Assembly (NCBI GenBank): GCA_017614155.1
Contig: JAGACK010000044.1
Location: 1 to 64,000, forward strand
Length of the DNA stretch: 64,000 bases
Source: Lachnospiraceae bacterium
Lineage (GTDB): Bacteria > Bacillota > Clostridia > Lachnospirales > Lachnospiraceae
Direction of reading: 5' to 3'
Shown here: piece by piece, positions 53,528 through 62,986 of the stretch
Numbering within the stretch: the stretch's first letter is position 1
Layout: each line of letters begins with the position of its first letter
Program-made: the position numbers and the translations under genes
Notes under the pieces: generated by a model
Seen by the model: only the letters and a program-made list of their open reading frames with translations
Told to the model about the DNA's origin: nothing
The model's database searches: none

Positions 53528-54005
53528 TAAAAGAACTGATTATATTTCATGGGATGAATACTTCATGGGTATAGCCGTGCTTTCCGGAATGCGCTCAAAG
53601 GATCCCAACTCACAGGTCGGCGCCTGCATAGTCAGTCCCGATAACAAGATCCTGTCCATGGGATACAACGGTTTTCCCACCGGATGCTCGGATGATGAGT
53701 TCCCCTGGCGCCGGGAAGGCGATCCTCTTGAGAACAAATACTTCTATGTGACGCATTCTGAGCTGAACGCCATATTGAATTACAGAGGCGGAAGCCTGGA
53801 GGGTTCACGACTGTATGTAACCTTATTCCCCTGCAATGAATGCGCGAAAGCCATCATACAGAGCGGAATCAAATCGATAGTATATGACAGTGACAAATAC
53901 GCTGACCTGGCTTCGACCATCGCATCAAAAAAGATGCTCGACGCCGCAGGCGTATCCTACAGAAAATACATAAAGAGCGGAAAAAAGATAGAATTCGAAG
54001 TATGA
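53520..54005 (+). CDS. deoxycytidylate deaminase (ComEB-like)
   Basis: A 161-residue zinc deaminase. THSELNAILNY holds the zinc His and catalytic Glu (HSE), and LFPCNECAKAIIQSGIK the two zinc Cys. It converts dCMP to dUMP for thymidylate synthesis. Length is normal for the family. It overlaps rpiB by eight bases and the SleB-type gene by four. Confidence 0.92.
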   Translation: MSDKRTDYISWDEYFMGIAVLSGMRSKDPNSQVGACIVSPDNKILSMGYNGFPTGCSDDEFPWRREGDPLENKYFYVTHSELNAILNYRGGSLEGSRLYVTLFPCNECAKAIIQSGIKSIVYDSDKYADLASTIASKKMLDAAGVSYRKYIKSGKKIEFEV

Positions 54006-55342
54006 AAAAACCTTTAAGGAAACTGACAACTTCAATGATCACTGTTTGTCTTTCCTTCTGCATGATCGTAACGGCTTTTGCTGACACCACTTCCGAAAAG
54101 CTGGAGAATGCCCAGAAGGATCTGAAAAAGACGGAAGATCAGCTTGATGCAACACAGGACACCATAGATCAGCTAAAGGACTCCCGAAAGGCGCTTGAAA
54201 GCAGCCTGAACAACCTGAATGACAAGCTGACCGATGTTTCTATGCGCCTTGATGAGATAGAGGCAAAGATCCGGGAAAAACAGGATGAGATAGATGTGGC
54301 AAAGGCTTCCGTATCAGAAGCGGAAGCTGCTGAGGCTGATCAGTACGCCTATCTGAAGACAAGGCTCAAAGTCATCTATGAATCCGGGAACAGTTCCTAT
54401 GTAGACCTGCTCTTTAACAGCTCCAACATATCTCAGATCCTCAACAAGGCCATGTACATCGAAAAGATGAACGAATATGACCGTCAGATGCTGCAGAAAA
54501 TGAAAGATCTGAAAGAGGAGACAAAACAGCGCAGGGCAGAACTTGAAGCTCAGGAAAAAGAGCTCGAGGATATGCGTGAGGAGGCGGTCGCAGAGCAGTC
54601 AAAAGTGGAGGATCTCGTAAACGATACCTCCAATTCCATAACAAGTTATGCCGGAGCCATCTCCGAAAAGGAAAAGGAAGCCCTTGCCTATGAAGCTAGG
54701 CTGATTGCAAACCAGAATACCATAGCCGCCTTAAAGGAACAGCTGGCAAAGGAAGAAGAACTGGCAAGGCTGTCCGCAAAAATGGCAAAAAGAAATCTTT
54801 CCGACGTATCTTTTGCAGGCAGCGACAGGGATCTTCTGGCAGCCATCATACAGTGTGAGGCAGGGGGAGAACCCTACGCGGGAAAGATCGCGGTCGGGGC
54901 TGTCATCATGAACAGGGTCTGTTCCGGAGCCTTCCCCGACACGGTTGTAGGTGTAGTCTATCAGCCCGGGCAGTTCCAGCCTGTCAGGAGCGGAAGACTG
55001 GCCATACGTCTGGCAGAGGGCGCAAATGATGAATGCTACCGCGCTGCCGATGAAGTCATGGCGGGTGCGAACAATATAGGAAACTGTCTCTTTTTCAGGA
55101 CCGTAGTTCCCGGCATCCAGGGCACAATCATCGGAAATCATGTATTCTATCTGCACTGGACAGGACGCGAGAGCGGACACGGAGATGTAGAAGAATCCCT
55201 GAAGGAAGGCAGCGACGGCAATTCGGGTTCAGGTGACGATACCGGCAAAGACTCCGGTGATGACAATAAAGAAGAGCCTTCTGACGAAGGCTCCGATGAT
55301 GATAACGATGATGAAGGAGAGGACGATTTCGAGGACGGCTGA
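54002..55342 (+). CDS. secreted cell-wall hydrolase: PcsB-like coiled coil fused to SleB/CwlJ-type domain
   Basis: A 446-residue protein. A signal peptide (about residues 1-27, ending VTAFAD) is followed by a long coiled coil (about 30-265). The Hydrolase_2 domain (about 275-400) contains DRDLLAAIIQCEAGGEPYAGKIAVGAVIMNRV with the likely catalytic Glu. The end is strongly acidic. The coiled coil matches that of the FtsEX-linked M23 protein at 56658: QYAYLKTRLKVIYESG against QYADMKKQLRFIYRNR, and NKAMYIEKMNEYD against NKSTYIEALSEYD. It likely cuts peptidoglycan. Confidence 0.88.
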   Translation: MKKPLRKLTTSMITVCLSFCMIVTAFADTTSEKLENAQKDLKKTEDQLDATQDTIDQLKDSRKALESSLNNLNDKLTDVSMRLDEIEAKIREKQDEIDVAKASVSEAEAAEADQYAYLKTRLKVIYESGNSSYVDLLFNSSNISQILNKAMYIEKMNEYDRQMLQKMKDLKEETKQRRAELEAQEKELEDMREEAVAEQSKVEDLVNDTSNSITSYAGAISEKEKEALAYEARLIANQNTIAALKEQLAKEEELARLSAKMAKRNLSDVSFAGSDRDLLAAIIQCEAGGEPYAGKIAVGAVIMNRVCSGAFPDTVVGVVYQPGQFQPVRSGRLAIRLAEGANDECYRAADEVMAGANNIGNCLFFRTVVPGIQGTIIGNHVFYLHWTGRESGHGDVEESLKEGSDGNSGSGDDTGKDSGDDNKEEPSDEGSDDDNDDEGEDDFEDG

Positions 55343-55365
55343 CCCCAGCCATTCCTTTAGTCCTC

Positions 55366-56604
55366 TCATTTTCCGATCTTTTCTTTCAGGATCTTTATGG
55401 CCTCTTCCTTCTGGTTGTCTGTGCCGTTTTCACGATAGGCATCCACATCCAGCTCAACCTTCACATCCGGCTCAATACCCTCCCCGTGTATGCATTCTCC
55501 GTTCGGGAGATAATACTTTGCCGTGGTAAGCTTCACTGCCGATCCGTCAGTCATGGGGACCACTACCTGAACAACACCCTTTCCGTAGGTCTTTTCTCCC
55601 ACAAGAGTTGCCTTGCCGTGATCTCTGAGCGCTCCTGAAAAGATCTCAGCAGCTGAGGCCGAATTTCCATTCACAAGGAGGACCATGGGTTTTTTGAACT
55701 CATTCTTTCCGTCGCCTTTGTATTCTTCCCTCTTGCCGTTCTTATCCTCAGTATAGATGATAAGCCCCTTAGGCAGAAGCCTTGAGACCATATCCGTAGC
55801 CACATCCACATCACCTCCGGGATTGTCCCGCAGGTCGATGATCAGACCGTTCACACCCTGATCCTCAAGCTCGTCCATGGCTTCATGGAACTGACCCTGG
55901 GTTGCAAGATCAAAGGATGATATCTGCATATAACCTATCTTTTCCTTTTCATCAGCCATGTTGATTGATACAGACTTTATCTCCACAAGACTTCGAATGA
56001 GAGTAAATTTAACTTCCTCACCCTCTCTGAGCACAACTATCTCTACGGTAGTGCCGGAAGGACCGCGGACTTTTCCGGAGACCTCCTCACTGTCACATTC
56101 TATGACATTTTCTCCATCCACCTTGAAAAAGATATCTCCCTCCTGCATACCGGCCTTGTCAGCTGCATACCCGGGAATGATACCCGCCACATAACTGTGT
56201 TCCTGTTCCATGTCATATGAGATGTAGCAGCCTATCCCGCCATACTCTCCGGCATTATCCTCAAGGGTCTTTTCCATCTCTTCTGCCGTATAATAAGTGG
56301 AATACCTGTCATTAAGAGAATCTATGATACCCTTGTAGATACCCTCTTCCTCCAGTGAAGGGTCTCTCTCTTCGACATAGTATTTGTCGATGAGCTTTTC
56401 CACACTCTTTATCTTTCTCCTGACAGCGGGATCCTCCGATACGGAAGCCGTTCCGGAATCACCCGGAAACAGGCCGGATATCAGGCCTGTGATATTGCCC
56501 GCCACAAATGAGACCGCGATGATGATGGCCATGCCGACAAAGATGCCGGCTGCAAACAGACCTTTATTGTTTTTCTTTTGTTCTTCCATTTTATCCTGCT
56601 CCAT
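55366..56604 (-). CDS. S41-family carboxy-terminal processing protease (CtpA type)
   Basis: A 412-residue envelope protease. One N-terminal helix (GLFAAGIFVGMAIIIAVSFVAGNITGL, about 15-41) is followed by a PDZ domain (about 110-195) with DKAGMQEGDIFFKVDGENV. The catalytic Ser is in VNGNSASAAEIFSGAL and the Lys in GEKTYGKGVVQ. ATG 56604 and ATG 56589 are both possible; AGGA precedes each. It follows ftsE-ftsX and the M23 gene, a known Firmicute group. Confidence 0.9.
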   Translation of the reverse strand: MEQDKMEEQKKNNKGLFAAGIFVGMAIIIAVSFVAGNITGLISGLFPGDSGTASVSEDPAVRRKIKSVEKLIDKYYVEERDPSLEEEGIYKGIIDSLNDRYSTYYTAEEMEKTLEDNAGEYGGIGCYISYDMEQEHSYVAGIIPGYAADKAGMQEGDIFFKVDGENVIECDSEEVSGKVRGPSGTTVEIVVLREGEEVKFTLIRSLVEIKSVSINMADEKEKIGYMQISSFDLATQGQFHEAMDELEDQGVNGLIIDLRDNPGGDVDVATDMVSRLLPKGLIIYTEDKNGKREEYKGDGKNEFKKPMVLLVNGNSASAAEIFSGALRDHGKATLVGEKTYGKGVVQVVVPMTDGSAVKLTTAKYYLPNGECIHGEGIEPDVKVELDVDAYRENGTDNQKEEAIKILKEKIGK

Positions 56605-56657
56605 ATTTATTTGTTATCCTCGATGAGGACACCTCCCGTGTCTCATCTCGGATTGAT

Positions 56658-57893
56658 TTATTTAAGATAATTCCACGGATTGATGTAGGCGCCGTTCTTT
56701 CGCACTCCGAAATGAAGATGCGGGCCCGTACTCCGCCCCGTTGACCCTACGGATGCAATCTTCTGCCCGGCGCTTACCTGCTGTCCCGTACCCACTGCAA
56801 GACTCGATGCATGCATATAAACGGTAAGCAGATCATCCCCGTGATCTATCATCACATAATTTCCCATCGAGGGAGAATACCCGGCAGCAGCCACCACTCC
56901 GTCATAGGCCGCAAGGATCGAAGTTCCGGAAGGCGCCGCAAAATCCACTCCGTTGTGCATCTTATTAACTCCCAGAGTCGGGTGCATCCTCATGCCGAAT
57001 TCATCCGAAATTCTCGTGTATCCCGGACAGGGCATGGTAAACATGCCTCCGTCGTATTTCGGTCTCTCTGCTTCCTCTAAAGCCTTTCTGCTTGCAGCAA
57101 GGGCACTTTCAAGTGCCTTTATCTGTGCATCCTGTTCCGCCGCCATCCTTTCATATTCGGCTATCTGCTGTTCTTTGCTCCCGATCTGGGCATCATATGA
57201 AGAAAGCTCCTTCTGCTTATCTTCTATGAGTCCCTCCATATCCTCGGATTCCTTCAGTTTTTCCTGCCTTGCCTCTTCAAGCGACTCTCTGATGCCTTCC
57301 AGTTTTTCCCTTTTTGCCTTTACCTCATTTACCGAGGAGATATATTCATCCAGCTTCTTTTTGTCATATTCGGAAAGTGCCTCGATGTAAGTGGATTTAT
57401 TCAGCAGATCTCCGATATCCTTTGCCAGGAAGAGAATGTCCGCAAGTCCCCCTGCACGGTTCCTGTATATGAAACGCAGCTGTTTTTTCATGTCAGCGTA
57501 CTGGGCTTCACACTTCTTTTCAGCTGCAACAAGCTCTTCTTCGGCCTTTTTTTCTTCTATCTCATTAGCCGAGATCATGGAATCTATCTCGTCTATATTA
57601 TCACGGATCTCTCCTATTGCTAAGTCCAATTCTTCGATATAGCTTTCGACATCCGCTTTTCCGCTCTTTAACGAACCCACCAGGGCCTTTGCAAGCGCAA
57701 TGCTCTGGTTGACCCTGTCCTTTTCTGCAGACGCGTTCTTTACTGCCTGCTCCTCCTGCTTTATCTGTTCCCTGAGTTCATCCGCATATACCCTTTCCTG
57801 CGGCAATACGAAAACTAATGCCGTGCAAACAAAGATGCACAGCATTTTAATAAAAACATTTCTGTTGTCCGGATCGATCTTATTATTTTCCAA
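56658..57893 (-). CDS. EnvC/PcsB-like murein hydrolase with M23 peptidase domain
   Basis: A 411-residue envelope protein. A leader helix (MLCIFVCTALVFVLPQERVYA, about 14-35) precedes a long coiled coil (about 37-270) and a LytM/M23 domain. Zinc-type residues appear as HNGVDFAAPSGT and GPHLHFGVRKNG, with an upstream HPTLG, so it looks catalytically active. The TTG start lies one base after the ftsX stop, with AGGG six bases upstream. FtsEX normally turns on such proteins at the septum. Confidence 0.9.
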   Translation of the reverse strand: MENNKIDPDNRNVFIKMLCIFVCTALVFVLPQERVYADELREQIKQEEQAVKNASAEKDRVNQSIALAKALVGSLKSGKADVESYIEELDLAIGEIRDNIDEIDSMISANEIEEKKAEEELVAAEKKCEAQYADMKKQLRFIYRNRAGGLADILFLAKDIGDLLNKSTYIEALSEYDKKKLDEYISSVNEVKAKREKLEGIRESLEEARQEKLKESEDMEGLIEDKQKELSSYDAQIGSKEQQIAEYERMAAEQDAQIKALESALAASRKALEEAERPKYDGGMFTMPCPGYTRISDEFGMRMHPTLGVNKMHNGVDFAAPSGTSILAAYDGVVAAAGYSPSMGNYVMIDHGDDLLTVYMHASSLAVGTGQQVSAGQKIASVGSTGRSTGPHLHFGVRKNGAYINPWNYLK

Positions 57894-57894
57894 C

Positions 57895-58779
57895 TCAAAC
57901 CCTCAGATGACGTCTGACCGTAAACAGGCTTCCCAAAAAGCCTATCCCAACTCCCATTATGACTGCAACAGGAGCAAGCGTATAAAAGATTTCATCTGCC
58001 GATACAAATACAAGTATTGAGCTGAGCACGGAGTACCTTGACAGAACATAGTTTATCAGATTGTCATACAGATAATACAGCAGGGCAAGAGGTATTCCTG
58101 CTCCTATGATCCCGAGTATGATCCCCTCATAGACAAAGGGCGCGCGAACGACGAAATCCGTCGCCCCTATCAGTTTCATGATAGCTATCTCCTCTCGCCT
58201 GACCGTAATTCCTATGGCAACGGTATTGCTGATAAGAAAGATGGACACACAGAAAAGGATCAGTATAATCCCAAGTGAGACATAAGCAACAAGGGAATTG
58301 ACATTTGAAAGCGCATTTGCGACATTTGCCGATTTATGTACCTCCCTGATACCGGGAATGGTCTGCAGATAGCCTACCAGACTGTCCTGCATCGACACAT
58401 CATTCATATATATCTCATAATTAGCGCAGTCGGCCAGCGGATTGTCATCTCCGAAGGTATCAACATACTCTCCCAGATAATCATCCTTGAAGGAATCCCA
58501 CGCCTCCTGGGCCGATACAAATACAATCCTGGAGACCTCGGCCCTCTTTCCGATCTCCTGTCCTATCTCCTGGATCCGCGCGTCTTCTATGCCTTCATCG
58601 AAAAAGACCGTGACTGCGACTCCCGACTGGGCAGTCCTGACAATATTCTGGAAATTAATAACTACAGCATAAAACAGGCCGAAAAGAAAAACACAGGCAG
58701 AAATAGTCGCCACGGTTGCCAGCGAAAAGACCTTGTTTCTCAATATGTTTTTTATACCCTGTCTGAATGTATATCCCAC
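57895..58779 (-). CDS. ftsX: cell division ABC transporter permease FtsX
   Basis: A 294-residue protein with four membrane helices: about 22-42, then three in 165-285. The extracytoplasmic loop (about 45-160) between helices one and two would contact the M23 hydrolase. GYTFRQGIKNILRNKVFSLATVATISACVFLFGLFYAV is the usual start. RREEIAIMKLIGATDFVVRAPFVYEGIILGIIGA is the FtsX signature. The GTG start has GAGGG eight bases upstream. Confidence 0.94.
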   Translation of the reverse strand: MGYTFRQGIKNILRNKVFSLATVATISACVFLFGLFYAVVINFQNIVRTAQSGVAVTVFFDEGIEDARIQEIGQEIGKRAEVSRIVFVSAQEAWDSFKDDYLGEYVDTFGDDNPLADCANYEIYMNDVSMQDSLVGYLQTIPGIREVHKSANVANALSNVNSLVAYVSLGIILILFCVSIFLISNTVAIGITVRREEIAIMKLIGATDFVVRAPFVYEGIILGIIGAGIPLALLYYLYDNLINYVLSRYSVLSSILVFVSADEIFYTLAPVAVIMGVGIGFLGSLFTVRRHLRV

Positions 58780-58783
58780 GGTA

Positions 58784-59470
58784 CTAACCCTCGTCTATAT
58801 AGCTGCCTTTTTTCTGATCACTCAGGATTATCCCCTTTTTCATGGTGATAACCCTTTTTCTCATGGCATTGACGATCTCCCTGTTGTGTGTGACCACAAG
58901 CACAGTCGTACCGTCTCTGTTTATCTGCTCCAAAAGCTTCATTATCTCCCAGGATGTTCTCGGATCAAGATTACCCGTGGGCTCATCTGCCAGCAGGATA
59001 GGCGGCTTGTTGACTATGGCCCTTGCTACTGCCACTCTCTGCTGCTCGCCACCGGACAGCTGTCTGGGACGGGATTTGTATTTTTCAGCCAGGCTGACAA
59101 GAGACAGCACGGAAGGCACATTTTTTCTGATCTGCCTGTTCGGGACAGATATAACCCTCTGGGCAAATGCAACATTCTCGTAGACATTCCTGTCCTTCAG
59201 CAGCCTGAAGTCCTGAAAAACTACTCCTATATTTCTTCTGTATATGGGGATCTGTCTGTGTTTCAGCCTCCCTACATCCGTATTGTTAACTATTATCCTT
59301 CCGGATGATGGGGTCAGTTCGCGAAGGAGAAGCTTGATCATGGTGGATTTTCCGGAGCCGGAATCTCCGACCACAAATACGAACTCTCCGGGTTCGATAT
59401 GGATGCTTACATTATTCAGGGCCGGCGCACCGGTCGAGTATGTCTTGCTGACATCCTCCAGGATTATCAT
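58784..59470 (-). CDS. ftsE: cell division ATP-binding protein FtsE
   Basis: A 228-residue ABC ATPase. Walker A GDSGSGKS is at about 35-42, the signature LSGGEQQRVAVARAIV follows, and Walker B is ILLADEPTGNLD. It pairs with FtsX to drive peptidoglycan hydrolysis at division. No strong ribosome site is visible before ATG 59470, six bases after the previous stop, so coupling is likely. Confidence 0.95.
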   Translation of the reverse strand: MIILEDVSKTYSTGAPALNNVSIHIEPGEFVFVVGDSGSGKSTMIKLLLRELTPSSGRIIVNNTDVGRLKHRQIPIYRRNIGVVFQDFRLLKDRNVYENVAFAQRVISVPNRQIRKNVPSVLSLVSLAEKYKSRPRQLSGGEQQRVAVARAIVNKPPILLADEPTGNLDPRTSWEIMKLLEQINRDGTTVLVVTHNREIVNAMRKRVITMKKGIILSDQKKGSYIDEG

Positions 59471-59476
59471 GGCTTT

Positions 59477-60151
59477 TCAGCACTCCTTATCCATCTCGTA
59501 TTTCTTTGCCTGCCTTTTAAATATTCGGGTCGTCAGCAGGTTCAGAAATCCGCGATTATCTATGGTCCCGTCCTCCCTGACATTTAACATGTCCGGCGTG
59601 ACAAGTACCATGACCTTTGCATTTATCTTTTTCTTCTGTATGATGAACTTCTCCTGCTCAGGGGAAGCCAGATTGACAAATATCACATCAGGAACTACCG
59701 AATTTATCTCATTTACGATATTTTCGGGATCTTCTCCGTCTTTTGCTATATAATGTCCTTCTTCCTTCAGACCCTCCTGTATCAGTCCGAGACTTCCTTC
59801 CAGGGCAACAGCCTTTTCGGATGAATCGGAAACAATAAAGATCCGGCTCTTTTCTCTCTCAAGCACCTTCAGGAAGCCTTTGAAAAACAGATTTCTTTCT
59901 ATCTCTTTTTCCCTGCCCCTGTTTAATATCCCGCAGGCGTTCAGTATATCTGCGCTGTCCGGCAGGACCATATCCGCCTGGTCTATGAGATTTTTCAGCT
60001 CGGGAGCATCCTTTGCAGTCAGAAGCATATCTCTTGAGACGTAATAAATGACATTTAGGCCCCCCTTTTTCAGGTATCCGGTGGCTTTTGACAGACATTC
60101 TCTTGCTGTCAGGTCACTTATCCGCACTCCCATCAGTTCAGTTTTTTTCAT
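59477..60151 (-). CDS. WecG/TagA/CpsF-family glycosyltransferase
   Basis: A 224-residue protein. It begins KKTELMGVRISDLTARECLSKA. VSRDMLLTAKDAPELKNLIDQADMVLPDSADIL, KSRIFIVSDSSEKA and DVIFVNLASPEQEKFI match the WecG/TagA/CpsF fold. The usual Asp in the GxD motif falls at LPDSADIL. Members add ManNAc or another amino sugar to a lipid carrier in wall-polymer synthesis. ATG 60151 has AAGG six bases upstream and is preferred over the frame start at 60208. Confidence 0.83.
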   Translation of the reverse strand: MKKTELMGVRISDLTARECLSKATGYLKKGGLNVIYYVSRDMLLTAKDAPELKNLIDQADMVLPDSADILNACGILNRGREKEIERNLFFKGFLKVLEREKSRIFIVSDSSEKAVALEGSLGLIQEGLKEEGHYIAKDGEDPENIVNEINSVVPDVIFVNLASPEQEKFIIQKKKINAKVMVLVTPDMLNVREDGTIDNRGFLNLLTTRIFKRQAKKYEMDKEC

Positions 60152-60166
60152 AATAAACCTTACGGT

Positions 60167-60196
60167 ATAATACCATATATTGATATTAATGTGCAA
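60167..60196 (-). promoter_or_regulatory. promoter of the TagA-like/ftsEX group
   Basis: TTGCAC (60196-60191, minus strand) and TATTAT (60172-60167) are 18 bases apart. The start would be about ten bases before the ATG. It could drive the TagA-like gene, ftsE, ftsX, the M23 gene and perhaps the protease gene. Confidence 0.55.
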
Positions 60197-60229
60197 GAAA
60201 AACACCAAATAAGGTGTTCCCGGCCTTCC

Positions 60230-60964
60230 TCAGACCGAGATTCTGTCAAACACTTCTCCTATAGGAGCGTTTATCACAAGATCAGCCTTCCCGTCCATGC
60301 CTGTCTCTCCCTTGTTGATTAATACAAGATTCCTTCCCCTGAAATAATTGACAAGTCCTGCTGCGGGATAGACTACAAGCGAGGTCCCGCCGATGATCAG
60401 CATATCGGCTTCCGTGATCGCCCTGACTGCACTCTGTACCGTGTAATCATCAAGTCCTTCCTCATAGAGCACCACATCGGGTTTTATTATCTCGCCGCAT
60501 TCATCACATTTGGGTACGCCTTCCTGAGCCCTCATGTATTCAACATCAAAGAATTTACGGCATTTCATGCAGTGATTCCTGAGCACCGACCCGTGAAGCT
60601 CATATACGGTCCTGCTCCCCGCCGCCTGATGAAGCCCGTCGATATTCTGGGTCACTACTGCCTTCAGCTTCCCTTTTTCTTCAAGTTCAGCCAGTTTCCT
60701 GTGGGCCTTGTTCGGGAGAACACCCTCAACCAGTATCTTGTCTCTGTAAAATCTGTAGAACTCATCGGGCTTTCTCATAAAGAAAGTGTGACTGAGTATC
60801 TCCTCGGGAGGATATTTGTAATGCTGATTATAAAGCCCGTCCTGACTCCTGAAATCAGGGATGCCGCTCTCAGTGGAAACACCTGCCCCACCGAAAAAAA
60901 CGATATTATCCGTATCGTCCACAAGTTTCTGAAGCTGTTCGATCTTTTCGTCCAATGAACTCAT
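60230..60964 (-). CDS. NAD-dependent protein deacylase (sirtuin, CobB/SIR2 type)
   Basis: A 244-residue sirtuin. FFGGAGVSTESGIPDFRSQDGLY binds NAD, TQNIDGLHQAAG follows, and YELHGSVLRNHCMKCRKFF contains the catalytic His. Zinc cysteines appear as CMKC and CDEC. ATG 60964 has AAGGAGG seven bases upstream; ATG 60970 is too close to it. It removes acyl groups from lysines. It stands between the division group and the ACP cluster. Confidence 0.92.
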   Translation of the reverse strand: MSSLDEKIEQLQKLVDDTDNIVFFGGAGVSTESGIPDFRSQDGLYNQHYKYPPEEILSHTFFMRKPDEFYRFYRDKILVEGVLPNKAHRKLAELEEKGKLKAVVTQNIDGLHQAAGSRTVYELHGSVLRNHCMKCRKFFDVEYMRAQEGVPKCDECGEIIKPDVVLYEEGLDDYTVQSAVRAITEADMLIIGGTSLVVYPAAGLVNYFRGRNLVLINKGETGMDGKADLVINAPIGEVFDRISV

Positions 60965-61033
60965 ACTCATACCTCCTTTGTCTGAATTCTATGCAATGTC
61001 TGTGTTCAGCTGCAGCTGTAAACCCACTTGTTC

Positions 61034-61273
61034 TTACATCCTGCTCAATATCAGATCCACCATCTCTCCGACATTCTGCAGCTGTCCGACTTCTTTGATA
61101 TTGAACTTCATGTTGAATTTTTTTTCCATGGCTACAACCAGGTTAATGTGCTCTAAAGAATCCCAGTCCTCTATGTCATCCGAATTTGTAGAATCGGTTA
61201 TCACCAGGCTGTCATCATCAAACACATCCCTGAATATCAGATTTATCTCTTCAAAAACTTCTTCCCTCGTCAT
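61034..61273 (-). CDS. acyl carrier protein
   Basis: A 79-residue acidic protein with the phosphopantetheine site DWDSLEHINLVVAMEKKF (Ser at about residue 39). ATG 61273 shares the ATGA overlap with the MaoC-like gene and is preferred over the frame start at 61312. It is not next to fatty-acid synthase genes, so it is probably a dedicated carrier for this cluster. Confidence 0.88.
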   Translation of the reverse strand: MTREEVFEEINLIFRDVFDDDSLVITDSTNSDDIEDWDSLEHINLVVAMEKKFNMKFNIKEVGQLQNVGEMVDLILSRM

Positions 61274-61695
61274 CCTCTTTTCTTCACTCCTATCTGCATT
61301 TTTCCCCGGCATACCTTTTTTCCCGAGCTGTCAGTTATCGTTACCTTCAAAAAGATCAGGCCGTAAGTATCATTTGTTTCCGTTATTTCCCCTGTTATCG
61401 TAAGTTCATCTCCGATATATACAGGCTTTGCGAATTTGATCTCCACGCTCTGTATGAGACTGTAGCGGCCGGGCAGATATACCCCTGCCAGCGTTGAAAG
61501 AAAAGAGGCCGTAAGCATTCCATATGCAACCCTGCCGTCATAGCCTTCCTCTTTTGCAAAGGCCTCGTCACAGTGAAGCGGATTCTCGTCACCGCTTATA
61601 TCTTTGAAGGAATCGAGCATCTGCTCCGTAATCCTTACACTGAAACTCTCTTTTTTTCCCACTTCTAGGTCTTCAAAACAGTATTCATTCATCAT
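61270..61695 (-). CDS. MaoC-like acyl dehydratase
   Basis: A 141-residue hotdog-fold protein. NEYCFEDLEVGKKESFSVRITEQMLDSFKDISGDENPLHCDEAFAKEEGYDGRVAYGMLTASFLS contains the family motif with Asp (SGDENPLH) and His. It would hydrate or dehydrate an acyl thioester, here perhaps one on the adjacent ACP. ATG 61695 is chosen for GAGG six bases upstream. It overlaps both neighbours. Confidence 0.87.
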   Translation of the reverse strand: MMNEYCFEDLEVGKKESFSVRITEQMLDSFKDISGDENPLHCDEAFAKEEGYDGRVAYGMLTASFLSTLAGVYLPGRYSLIQSVEIKFAKPVYIGDELTITGEITETNDTYGLIFLKVTITDSSGKKVCRGKMQIGVKKRG

Positions 61696-62986
61696 CCACA
61701 ACCTCAAATAAACCGCAGTCAAGCAGTTTCTTTGAAAGCCTTGCCAGAAGGCTTACATCCTGTCCTATAATGCGGCCTATTTCTATGAGGTCATTTCTTC
61801 CGTCCGCATAAGCCAGAAGATCCTTCAGGGCAAGCGTTTCCTGATAGGTTTCCTTGCTTGACATCGTGGGCACAAGCCCTCTTTTTCCAAGCTGCGGCTC
61901 TCCAAGGGTAGTAACCCTGTATTTCCTGTTCACTTCAGCCAGTTCAATGACTTTTTTCATCACATCAAAAGAGCCCTGAAGTCCCTCGGGACTGATCAGG
62001 TCAAGATCATCCGCGCTTGTATGATACTCGGGATAAACATGGTATTTTGAACGGCAGAAGCATACCATGGGAATGTCCACGCCCGGAGCCTGATACTGTC
62101 TTTCATCAGATCCCCTTTTGGTATAGGGATATTCGTCAAAACTCTCCGTGTGGGAAGACAGAACAGACATAAGCAGTCTGTCTGCGTAAGTGTCGGCATA
62201 TCTCGAATGCACCAGGGAATAAGTCCTGTCATCTCCCACACAGGTCAGGTTAAATGCTGCCTTCACATGTTTTTGGAGATGTTCCAGGTTTCTGCTTATA
62301 TAAGTTATGGCTCCTATGGTTTCAGGGGCCAGTATCAGCCTGTAGCTGTATCTCCTGTTTTCCATGTCCTTTATAAATCTTGCGAGAGCAACAAGAAGAG
62401 CAGGCCCGGAACACTCATTGTTTGCCATCGACGGATGGCAGGTATAACTCGAAAACATTATCTCATCGCTGCTTTGACCCGGTATCAGGATCTCGCCGTA
62501 GGTCATGCTCCCCGGCGACAGCGTTGATCTGATCACTGCATGATAGGTTCCCGGCTTCAGGGCTTCATACTGCCTTTGTGTCAGGGAAAACCCCCATCTT
62601 TTGCTGTAATAGCTTGTGACATAAGGAAACAGATCCGGCTGATCTTTCAGATAATACAGATGCTCTTTCAGATCCTCGAGATCCATGTATTCATCAACCG
62701 GCACTGAATAGCCCAGAACATGCAGATTTCTGTCCTTCATGTCAACGATCTTCTCACCGTCAGGACCTGTCAGATATGCCTCATCACAGTTCCACTCATC
62801 GGGGACCGTCCAGTCGAGGACCTTTTCACCCGAAGGCACCTCATGCATTTCAAAGGGTATATCACTGATCTCCTGCTGCAGGATCCTGAAGGTCTGCCTG
62901 ACCCCGTCTCCCGTGATGCTCCTGTTTAAAGGATAGATCCTTTTGCACAGGTCATACATCCTGTTTCCTTCCATCAGCCCTTCCAT
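61685..62986 (-). CDS. DUF4910/aminopeptidase-like protein
   Basis: A 433-residue protein. The N-terminal part (MYDLCKRIYPLNRSITGDGVRQTF) and DUF2172-like middle are followed by an M28-like zinc region. Likely metal ligands lie in SYTCHPSMANNECSG, LAPETIG and YPEYHTSADDLDLIS. A C-terminal winged-helix-like part (about 370-433) ends it. Related proteins are found in glycan and secondary-metabolite clusters, with no settled activity. The start is uncertain among several ATGs from 62986 to 62959. Confidence 0.82.
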   Translation of the reverse strand: MEGLMEGNRMYDLCKRIYPLNRSITGDGVRQTFRILQQEISDIPFEMHEVPSGEKVLDWTVPDEWNCDEAYLTGPDGEKIVDMKDRNLHVLGYSVPVDEYMDLEDLKEHLYYLKDQPDLFPYVTSYYSKRWGFSLTQRQYEALKPGTYHAVIRSTLSPGSMTYGEILIPGQSSDEIMFSSYTCHPSMANNECSGPALLVALARFIKDMENRRYSYRLILAPETIGAITYISRNLEHLQKHVKAAFNLTCVGDDRTYSLVHSRYADTYADRLLMSVLSSHTESFDEYPYTKRGSDERQYQAPGVDIPMVCFCRSKYHVYPEYHTSADDLDLISPEGLQGSFDVMKKVIELAEVNRKYRVTTLGEPQLGKRGLVPTMSSKETYQETLALKDLLAYADGRNDLIEIGRIIGQDVSLLARLSKKLLDCGLFEVVDDE

